Source: Nocardioidaceae bacterium
GTDB lineage: Bacteria; Actinomycetota; Actinomycetes; Propionibacteriales; Nocardioidaceae
Length of the DNA stretch: 14,204 bases
Assembly: GCA_020438665.1 (NCBI GenBank)
Contig: JAGQUE010000273.1
Location: 1 to 14,204, forward strand
Direction: 5' to 3'
A program made the translations under genes and the position numbers. Shown here in pieces: positions 9,037 through 14,204 of the stretch; positions within the stretch are counted from its first letter, which is position 1; each line of letters opens with the position of its first letter. The notes beneath the pieces were generated by a model. The model was not told where the DNA came from. It did not search any database and saw only the letters and a program-made list of their open reading frames with translations.

Positions 9037-9809
9037 TGACGACGATGGTCAGCCACTCGGCCCTGCTCACCCGGCGCTCGGTCGTCGCTCTGGTGAGGCA
9101 GCCCATCTTCCTGGTCGTCACGCTGATCCAGCCCATGGTGTGGCTGCTGCTGTTCGGCCAGCTGTTCACGTCGGTGGTCGAGATCCCAGGGTTCGACGGG
9201 GGAGGCAGCTTCCTGGAATACCTCACACCCGGCGTCGTCGTGATGACCGCCCTGTTCTCCGCGGCGTGGGCCGGCACCGTCTATATCGACGACATGGAGC
9301 GCGGGGTCATGGACCGGCTGCTCGCATCGCCGGTCTCGCGGGCCGCGATGATGAACGGCACCCTCGCCTACCAGTCGCTGACCTCGGTCGTGCAGACAGC
9401 AGTCGTCCTCGGGGTGGCCTTCGTCGCGGGTGCCCGCTTCGCCTGGGTCGGCGTGATCGGAACGGCCGTGGCGGGCATCCTCGTGACCGTCGTGTTCGCG
9501 GCGCTGTCCAACGCCGTGGCCCTGCTGGTCCGCCAGCAGGCGGCGTTGATCGGGATCAGTCAGTTCACCGCCCTGCCGTTGACGTTCCTGTCGTCGGCTG
9601 TGATGGACCCGTCGTTGGCTCCTCGGTGGATCCAGGTGGCCGCGGCCGTCAACCCGGTCGACTGGGCGGTCGTCGTGTCGCGGGAGACGCTGCTCGGTAC
9701 GCCGGACTGGGCCGCGGTCTGGCCGCGGTTGGCCGCACTCCTCGCCCTCGCCGTCGTGATGGCGGGGCTGGCCACTCGCGCCTTCCGCACCTACCAGCGG
9801 TCCGCCTGA
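9036..9809 (+). CDS. DrrB-like ABC-2 type permease
   Basis: 257 residues with six hydrophobic segments, the standard ABC-2 permease plan. Segment 1 follows LVRQPIFLVV; the loop GFDGGGSFLEYLTPGVVVM and the DDMERGVMDRLLASPVSR stretch (the ABC-2 signature after segment 2) are typical of DrrB/NodJ-type exporters. LPLTFLSSAVMDP and the VNPVDWAVVVSRETLLG stretch near the C-terminus are conserved in the family. It forms the membrane channel for the DrrA-like ATPase encoded just upstream. ATG 9036 shares one base with the ATPase stop (TGATG); GTG 9033 would give one more residue and a GTGA overlap, with GAGG (9022-9025) 7 bases before it. The gene ends 12 bp from the convergent CGNR gene, with no recognisable terminator between them. 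Substrate unknown. Confidence 0.92.
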   Translation: MTTMVSHSALLTRRSVVALVRQPIFLVVTLIQPMVWLLLFGQLFTSVVEIPGFDGGGSFLEYLTPGVVVMTALFSAAWAGTVYIDDMERGVMDRLLASPVSRAAMMNGTLAYQSLTSVVQTAVVLGVAFVAGARFAWVGVIGTAVAGILVTVVFAALSNAVALLVRQQAALIGISQFTALPLTFLSSAVMDPSLAPRWIQVAAAVNPVDWAVVVSRETLLGTPDWAAVWPRLAALLALAVVMAGLATRAFRTYQRSA

Positions 9810-9821
9810 CGACAGTCCTCC

Positions 9822-10370
9822 TCAACCACCGTCGGCGCCGGCGGCCTTGCGGGCGCGGTAGGCCGCCACGGCGGTGCGGTTGCCACACGCCGTACTGCAG
9901 AACCGGCGGGAGCGGTTGCGGGAGAGGTCGACGACGATGCCCTCGCAGCCGTCAGCCTCACACAGCGAGAGCCTGGACAGCTCGTCGGCGCGGATCAGGT
10001 CGATCATCGCCATGGCCGTCTCGACGGTGATGCGGGTGGCGAGGGGAGCGTCGGGGGAGACCACGTGGAGGTGCCAGTCCCAGTCGTCGTGACGGACCAG
10101 CTGGGGCATCGCCTTGGTCTGGCCCAGGATCTGGTTGACCAGCACGACGGCCTCGTTACGGTCGGCGGTGAGCAGCGCGCGGAGCCGAGTGCGGCTCGCT
10201 CGCACCTGGGCGAGCTCCTTGTCGTCGCGATCGTGCCGCCCGGTGTAGCCCAGCTCGTGGAAGAAGTCGTCGAGCTCGTCCACCGTCGTCATGGTCTCGG
10301 GTTGCTGCGCGGAGTTGACCAGGATGGCGGCGGCGGTGAGGGCGTTCTGGGTGTCATGAGCGAACGTCAC
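9822..10370 (-). CDS. CGNR zinc-finger (ABATE domain) protein, probable transcriptional regulator
   Basis: 182 residues. The C-terminal zinc finger is clear: C137 and C142 in LCEADGCEGIVVDLSRN, then RRFCSTACGNRTAVAAYR with C158, C162 and the CGNR signature at 162-165, and a basic tail. The N-terminal ~120 residues match the ABATE-type stress-associated domain that normally precedes this finger: NALTAAAILVNSAQ, VDELDDFFHE, and a long helical stretch with ELAQVRASRTRLRALL. The family is taken to be DNA-binding regulators; few members are characterised. GTG 10370 has no Shine-Dalgarno but has TAATCT 6 bases upstream, so a leaderless mRNA is likely. It is divergent from the EamA exporter gene with promoters that overlap, so control of the exporter by this protein is a reasonable inference. 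Confidence 0.9.
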   Translation of the reverse strand: MTFAHDTQNALTAAAILVNSAQQPETMTTVDELDDFFHELGYTGRHDRDDKELAQVRASRTRLRALLTADRNEAVVLVNQILGQTKAMPQLVRHDDWDWHLHVVSPDAPLATRITVETAMAMIDLIRADELSRLSLCEADGCEGIVVDLSRNRSRRFCSTACGNRTAVAAYRARKAAGADGG

Positions 10371-10371
10371 T

Positions 10372-10404
10372 TTGACAGATTACTGCATGGCCACGTACTG
10401 TCAT
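10372..10404. promoter_or_regulatory. Overlapping face-to-face promoters of CGNR and EamA genes
   Basis: Plus strand (EamA): TTGACA (10372-10377), 18 bp, TACTGT (10396-10401), then ATG 10410 eight bases on. Minus strand (CGNR): ATGACA (10404-10399), 16 bp, TAATCT (10382-10377), then GTG 10370 six bases on. Each -35 overlaps the other's -10, so the two polymerases compete for the same DNA. Both transcripts would begin at or within a few bases of the start codon. The inverted repeat TGACAG (10373-10378) / CTGTCA (10398-10403) spans the core and could be an operator. Confidence 0.75.
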
Positions 10405-10409
10405 GCGTC

Positions 10410-11372
10410 ATGTCCACGATGACTCGTGACATGGCACCACGCGGGAGCGCTGGTCTCGGGCGTTCCCCCGTGGTCTCGGGGTTGCTGCTGGCCGTCATCT
10501 CGGCCGCATCCTTCGGTCTCTCCGGGAGTCTGGTCAAGGGCCTGCTCGCGACCGGCTGGACGCCTGGGGCAGCGGTCCTCGTCCGTGTCGCGATCGCGGC
10601 GCTGGTGCTCGCGGTCCCGGCGGCGCTGAGCCTGCGCGGCCGGTGGGGGCTGCTGCGCCGCAACGTCGGTGTCATCGTCCTCTTCGGGTTGCTCGGGGTC
10701 GCCGGCACTCAGTTCTTCTATTTCCAGGCGGTCGCCCGGATGCAGGTCGGGGTGGCACTGCTGATCGAGTACACCGCGCCGGTCGCCGTCGTGCTCTGGG
10801 TCTGGTTGCGCCACGGGCAGCGTCCGGGACGCCTCACCCTGGTCGGGGGGCTGGTCGCGGCGGCCGGACTGGTCCTGGTGCTCGACCTGGTCGGCGGCGT
10901 CAGCGTGAGCCTGACAGGGGCACTGTGGGCCCTGGCGGCGATGATCGGCGCGGCCAGCTATTTCGTCATCGGCGCCCAGGAGCACACCGGGTTGCCGCCC
11001 CTGGTGCTCGCCGCGGCCGGGCTCGTCGTGGGTGCCGCCGTCCTCGGCCTGCTCGGACTCGTCGGGCTCATCCCGATGCACCTGGCGACGGCCCCGGTTG
11101 CCTACGCCGGGGGGACGGTCGCCTGGTGGCTGCCGGTCCTCGGGCTCGGCGTGGTCACGGCGGCACTCTCCTATGCGACCGGCGTCGCCGCGAGCCGGCG
11201 GCTGGGCTCGCGGCTGGCGTCCTTTGTCGCGCTGTTCGAGGTCGTCGCCGCGGTCCTGTTCGCCTGGCTGCTCCTCGGCGAGCTGCCGCGTGCCGTCCAG
11301 CTGCTCGGCGGCTTGCTGATCCTGGCCGCCGTCGTCGTGGTCAAGCTCGGCGAGAACGCGCGGGCCTCGTGA
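10410..11372 (+). CDS. EamA (DMT superfamily) transporter
   Basis: 320 residues, almost entirely hydrophobic, about ten membrane helices in two EamA repeats (roughly 22-140 and 165-310). Typical pieces are SAASFGLSGSLVKGLL in helix 1, FYFQAVARMQVGVALLIEYT in the first repeat, and ASFVALFEVVAAVLFAWLLL followed by GELPRAVQLLGGLLILAAV near the end. Members export amino acids, nucleosides or other metabolites across the cytoplasmic membrane; the substrate is not predictable here. The frame is open far upstream across the CGNR gene on the other strand, but ATG 10410 is the right start because TTGACA and TACTGT stand just before it and no ribosome binding site is present, so the mRNA is probably leaderless. 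The stop abuts the stop of the opposing AI-2E-family gene with no base between. Confidence 0.9.
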   Translation: MSTMTRDMAPRGSAGLGRSPVVSGLLLAVISAASFGLSGSLVKGLLATGWTPGAAVLVRVAIAALVLAVPAALSLRGRWGLLRRNVGVIVLFGLLGVAGTQFFYFQAVARMQVGVALLIEYTAPVAVVLWVWLRHGQRPGRLTLVGGLVAAAGLVLVLDLVGGVSVSLTGALWALAAMIGAASYFVIGAQEHTGLPPLVLAAAGLVVGAAVLGLLGLVGLIPMHLATAPVAYAGGTVAWWLPVLGLGVVTAALSYATGVAASRRLGSRLASFVALFEVVAAVLFAWLLLGELPRAVQLLGGLLILAAVVVVKLGENARAS

Positions 11373-12605
11373 CTAGCGCTGCTCCTGACGCGGCAGCACG
11401 ACCTCGTTGATGATCAGCAGGATCGACGCTGCGGTCGGGATCGCCAGGAGCGCCCCGATGACGCCGAGCAGGCTGGCGCCGACGAGCGCGGCGATCACGG
11501 TCACGACGCCGGGGATGTCGACCGAGCGCGACATGACACGGGGATAGATCACGTAGTTCTCGAGCTGCTGGTAGACGATGTAGAAGATCACCAGTGCGAT
11601 GCCGACCTTCCAGTCGGTCGCGAACCCGATCGCGCAGACCACCACGGCGCCGAGCGTGGCGCCGATCATCGGGATGACGTCGAGGAGCGCCACCACCAGC
11701 GCCAGGGCCACGGCATAGTCACCGAGCCCGACGATGAACAAGAAGATCAGTGTCGAGGTGCCGGCAGCGCTGGCGACCACGAAGGCGCCGGACACATAGC
11801 CGCCGATGTTGCGCAGCACCCGGTCACCCAGCAGCGAGACGCGGGTACGGCGGGAGGCCGGGGCGAGGCGATAGAGCCCCTGCTTGGTCCGCGGCAGCGA
11901 GGCCAGGAAGTAGAGCGTCATCACGGTCACGACGAACGCATTGCCGAAGAAGCCCAGCACGGCCTTGCCGATACCGAGTACGCCGCCGAAGAGGTTCTTG
12001 ATCAGGTCGCCGTTGACCAGGAAGCTCTTGATCCGGTCGAGGACGTCGTACTTGTCGTCGAGGCTCTGGACCGTGGCGTTGTGCTGGAGGTTGTCGATCC
12101 AGACAGGGGCGTTGTCGGTGATGGCGGTGATCTGGTCGGTGACGATGGGGGCGATGGACCAGATGAAGACGATGACCGCGGCCACGACGCCCACGATGAC
12201 GATGAGCACGGCCCACGGGCGCTTGAGTCCGCGGCGCATCAGCTTCTCGACCATCGGGTTGAGCCCGACGGCCAGGAACAGCGACACCACGATGAGCAGC
12301 AGCACCGATCCGATCTGCTCGATCCGCTGGACCAGCCACCAGGCGAGCAGCGCACCGAAGCCGACCTTGAGGCCCCAGAGGAAGGGGGACCGGATGTTGA
12401 ACGGCTGCCCCGGCGTGCCGAGATCGTCGGCGTCGGAGTCGTGGAGGTAGTCGCTCCGCGGCGCTCCCTCGACGGCCATGGCGACCGTCGCGGGTCCCGA
12501 CGTGTCGGAGGCGGCCGACGCCACGTCCGCTTCGGCATCAGACCGGCCGCTGTGCGACCGGTCGTCGTCGGGGCCGGTGGTCCCGGGCCCGTCGGGCTCG
12601 GTCAC
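11373..12605 (-). CDS. AI-2E family transporter (PerM/YdjZ-like)
   Basis: 410 residues. Residues 1-70 are acidic, Gly/Ser/Asp-rich and probably disordered in the cytosol. About eight membrane helices follow: two pairs at roughly 74-115 and 130-155, a non-membrane region (about 156-205), then the C-terminal bundle. Family hallmarks are LLDVIPMIGATLGAVVV (308-323) and QQLENYVIYPRVMSRSVDIP (346-365). Named after E. coli TqsA, but members include Na+/H+ antiporters and autoinducer-2 exporters, so the true substrate is open. GTG 12605 overlaps the stop of the FilP-like gene in GTGA, and no ribosome binding site of its own stands out, so it probably depends on coupled translation with that gene. 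Transcription converges on the EamA gene and the two stop codons touch. Confidence 0.9.
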   Translation of the reverse strand: MTEPDGPGTTGPDDDRSHSGRSDAEADVASAASDTSGPATVAMAVEGAPRSDYLHDSDADDLGTPGQPFNIRSPFLWGLKVGFGALLAWWLVQRIEQIGSVLLLIVVSLFLAVGLNPMVEKLMRRGLKRPWAVLIVIVGVVAAVIVFIWSIAPIVTDQITAITDNAPVWIDNLQHNATVQSLDDKYDVLDRIKSFLVNGDLIKNLFGGVLGIGKAVLGFFGNAFVVTVMTLYFLASLPRTKQGLYRLAPASRRTRVSLLGDRVLRNIGGYVSGAFVVASAAGTSTLIFLFIVGLGDYAVALALVVALLDVIPMIGATLGAVVVCAIGFATDWKVGIALVIFYIVYQQLENYVIYPRVMSRSVDIPGVVTVIAALVGASLLGVIGALLAIPTAASILLIINEVVLPRQEQR

Positions 12606-13846
12606 TCAGGCTGCTCGCTGAAGCCGGCCACCACATCACGCAGCGACGACAGCTGGGCGGAGATCGCGTCGCGGCGCCGCGTGAGCTGCTCGACCTCGCT
12701 ACGCATGTCGGTGAGCTTCTTGGCGGCCTCGGCCTCGCTCGACTCACGGATCGCCTCGGCCTGGTTCTGCGCCGCGGTGACGATCTGCTCGGCCTCGCGC
12801 CGCGCCCGGGCCACCATGCTCTCGGACTCGGCCTGGGCGGTCTGCCGCTGCTGGGTCACCTGTTGGGTGATCTCGCGGGCGCGGGTCTCGGCGGAGGCGG
12901 CGCGCTGCTCGGCCTCTTCGACCAGGCGCTTGGTCTCGGACATCGCCGCCGTGTGGTGGTCGGTGGCCTCCCGGGCCAGCCGCTCCTTCTCCACCGCCAG
13001 CATCCGGCGAGCCTCCTGGACCTCACGGTCGGCCCCGGCGCGCAGCTGCTCGGCCTCGCGCTTGGCGTTGGTGCGCAGCTCGCTGGCCTCCTGCTCGGCG
13101 GCCAGCTTGAGCTGGTGGGACTCGCTCTGGGCAGCCGCACGCAGGTCGTCGGCCTCCGCGGCGGCGTGCTTGCGCTCCTGCTCGGCCTCGGCGAGGAGTC
13201 GGACCCGCTGCTCCTCGATCTGCTTGAGCTGGACGGTGCGGATGTCGTCGGCCTCGCGGACGGCATCGGCGCGGATCGCCTTGGCCTCGCGGGCGGCCTG
13301 CTCGCGGACCTCGTCGGCCTCGCGCTTGGCCGCCGTGCGGATGTCGGCGGCCTCCTCCTCGGCCAGGCGGAGCATCGCGCTCGCGCGGCCGCCGAGACCG
13401 GCATAGGAGGGCGTCTTGTTCTCGGCAAGCTCGGCGCGCAGTCCCTCGAGCTCGATCTTCAGGGCGGAGATGGTGCGCTCGTGCTCGGTCACGGTGGCGG
13501 CCAGGCCGGCCCGGTCGGTGGCCAGCTGGCGGATCCGGGCATCCACGGTGTCCTTGTCATAGCCGCCGCGGCGCACCATCGGCAGACCGGCCAGCGCGGA
13601 CGCGGGGTTGAACGACGGCACGCTGCTCGCTGCCGGCGCGGCTGCCGCCACCGGACCGGGCGCCGGAGCGGGGTGGCTGGGCTCGGCGGCGGCCGGAGCG
13701 GGGTGGCTGGGCCCGGCAGCGGCCGGCGTCGCGGCGGCCGGAGTCGCCACGGCCGGGGCGGGGGTTCCCGCAGCCTCGCTCGGGGTCTTGGTCTCGACGG
13801 CCTCGTTGTCGGCGTCTTCGAAGATGGACAGACCCTCGTCGGTCAT
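12602..13846 (-). CDS. FilP/Scy-like coiled-coil cytoskeletal protein with DivIVA-type N-terminal motif
   Basis: 414 residues. Residues 1-85 are a low-complexity Ala/Pro linker including a tandem PSHPAPAAAE / PSHPAPAPGP duplication. VRRGGYDKDTVDARI (91-105) is the DivIVA-like motif. TPSYAGLGGRASAMLRLAEE (145-164) and the C-terminal LTRRRDAISAQLSSLRDVV (388-406) match Streptomyces FilP, which databases also call 'cellulose-binding protein'. Everything from about 106 to 400 is Ala/Glu/Arg-rich coiled coil. Streptomyces FilP and Scy are intermediate-filament-like proteins that organise the growing pole with DivIVA; a polar or septal structural role is inferred here. AGGAG (13858-13854) lies 7 bases before ATG 13846. 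The stop overlaps the AI-2E-family gene start. The long N-terminal linker is unlike the Streptomyces protein. It could equally be listed as a DivIVA domain-containing protein. Confidence 0.85.
   Translation of the reverse strand: MTDEGLSIFEDADNEAVETKTPSEAAGTPAPAVATPAAATPAAAGPSHPAPAAAEPSHPAPAPGPVAAAAPAASSVPSFNPASALAGLPMVRRGGYDKDTVDARIRQLATDRAGLAATVTEHERTISALKIELEGLRAELAENKTPSYAGLGGRASAMLRLAEEEAADIRTAAKREADEVREQAAREAKAIRADAVREADDIRTVQLKQIEEQRVRLLAEAEQERKHAAAEADDLRAAAQSESHQLKLAAEQEASELRTNAKREAEQLRAGADREVQEARRMLAVEKERLAREATDHHTAAMSETKRLVEEAEQRAASAETRAREITQQVTQQRQTAQAESESMVARARREAEQIVTAAQNQAEAIRESSEAEAAKKLTDMRSEVEQLTRRRDAISAQLSSLRDVVAGFSEQPE
13662..13721 (-). repeat. Tandem 30-bp duplication in the Ala/Pro linker of the FilP-like gene
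   Basis: Two adjacent 30-bp units (13662-13691 and 13692-13721) agree at 28 of 30 bases and encode two ten-residue units beginning PSHPAPA. The reading frame is kept. The near identity at DNA level points to a recent slippage duplication in a linker that tolerates length change. Confidence 0.85.
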
Positions 13847-13947
13847 GCGGGAGCTCCTGTTCCGTGCCTGTGCGCGTGTGGACTTGACGGCCGGCGGACC
13901 GAGCGCGGCCGAGCCCCATGGGGTGTGGGGTCCAGTGTGTCGGATGT

Positions 13948-13957
13948 TGTGATCACA
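13948..13957. promoter_or_regulatory. Palindrome TGTGATCACA upstream of the FilP-like gene
   Basis: A perfect 10-bp palindrome about 100 bp before ATG 13846, and the most AT-rich spot of the gap. It could be a regulator site. It lacks the 6-base spacer of a CRP site. The same 238-bp gap (13847-14084) also holds CCCCATGGGG (13914-13923) and a -10-like TAGGGT (14002-13997, minus strand), but no convincing promoter is seen. Confidence 0.3.
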
Positions 13958-14048
13958 CGACAGTGGTGGTCCACCGTTGGATGAGAATCATGACCGACCC
14001 TACGCCGCCTCGGGCACCCGGGGTCGAGCGGTCGAGCCACGCCCTCGC

Positions 14049-14075
14049 CGAGTCGTCTCATCGCGTGACGACTCG
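14049..14075 (-). terminator. Terminator-like hairpin downstream of crotonyl-CoA reductase
   Basis: CGAGTCGTC (14049-14057) and GACGACTCG (14067-14075) form a perfect 9-bp stem with a 9-base loop, starting 9 bases past the stop codon of the gene entering from the right on the minus strand. No clear T-tract follows. Its position makes it the likely transcript end for that gene. Confidence 0.65.
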
Positions 14076-14084
14076 ACGCCGGAG

Positions 14085-14204
14085 TCAGACGCCGCGGAAG
14101 CGGTTGATCTCCTCGAGGTGCTTGTCGCGCATCTCGTGGTTGCGCACCCCGAGGCCCTCCTCGGGTGCGAGGCACAGGACGCCGACCTTGCCCTGGTGGG
14201 CGTT
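14085..14204 (-). CDS. ccr: Crotonyl-CoA carboxylase/reductase, C-terminal end (partial)
   Basis: Only the last 39 residues are in the window. They read NAHQGKVGVLCLAPEEGLGV, then RNHEMRDKHLEEINRFRGV and TGA at 14087-14085. This is the characteristic C-terminus of crotonyl-CoA carboxylase/reductase, an NADPH-dependent enzyme of the zinc-free medium-chain dehydrogenase type. The enzyme makes ethylmalonyl-CoA from crotonyl-CoA and CO2, for the ethylmalonyl-CoA pathway or for polyketide extender units. Catalytic residues lie outside the window. The assignment rests on the strong local resemblance of this short tail. The gene is upstream of the FilP-like gene on the same strand, with a 238-bp gap holding a terminator-like hairpin, so the two are probably separate transcripts. 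Confidence 0.82.
   Translation of the reverse strand, partial: NAHQGKVGVLCLAPEEGLGVRNHEMRDKHLEEINRFRGV

Noticed and set aside
10065..10409. N-terminal extension of the EamA frame by 115 codons
   Set aside because: It lies antisense to the CGNR gene, and promoter elements for EamA stand between it and ATG 10410.
13948..13957. CRP-type site at TGTGATCACA
   Set aside because: The two half-sites abut with no 6-base spacer, so it does not fit the CRP/FNR pattern; kept only as an unnamed palindrome.
12081..13984. Plus-strand frames of 441 and 373 codons opposite the AI-2E-family and FilP-like genes
   Set aside because: Translations are Ser/Arg- or Gly/Leu-rich shadows of coiled-coil codons; the minus-strand proteins have clear homologues, ribosome sites and coupling.

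Overview
The window is about 70% GC, coding almost throughout, with GTG/ATG starts, several apparently leaderless genes, and a gene set (a eukaryote-like fused acyl-CoA carboxylase, CGNR zinc-finger protein, FilP/DivIVA-like coiled-coil protein, crotonyl-CoA reductase) typical of a high-GC actinobacterium. My best guess is the Nocardioides group (Propionibacteriales). That is judged from protein resemblance and base composition only. I see no insertion sequence, phage gene, tRNA, rRNA or CRISPR array.

Layout. The 3' part (1191 codons visible) of a very large fused acetyl/acyl-CoA carboxylase runs to 3576 on the + strand. It faces a minus-strand pair, a DUF2804 protein and an Sfp-type phosphopantetheinyl transferase, that overlap by 4 bases. 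The 218-bp gap between these convergent units is filled by an inverted array of nine 22-bp-spaced repeats. A compact divergent promoter (about 5525-5553) separates DUF2804 from a secreted GH114-type protein, which is followed by an alpha/beta hydrolase.

Next comes a drug-efflux module: a PadR regulator with an 11+11 bp palindromic operator over its own promoter, a terminator-like hairpin, a structured leader with competing stems, then a DrrA/DrrB-like ABC transporter pair. A CGNR zinc-finger regulator and an EamA exporter are divergently transcribed from one 39-bp region carrying face-to-face overlapping promoters; both look leaderless. EamA ends exactly where the opposing AI-2E-family transporter gene ends. 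That gene forms a 4-base-overlapping operon with an upstream FilP/Scy-like polar cytoskeleton gene. At the right edge is the 3' end of crotonyl-CoA carboxylase/reductase with a terminator-like hairpin behind it.

How the genes fit together. The two edges are acyl-CoA metabolism (malonyl-CoA formation; ethylmalonyl-CoA formation), and the phosphopantetheinyl transferase could serve carrier proteins fed by such extender units, though nothing here links them directly. The centre is small-molecule export with local regulators. The least explained items are the convergent inverted 22-bp array (3595-3793) and the ABC-transporter leader with mutually exclusive stems (7993-8060).
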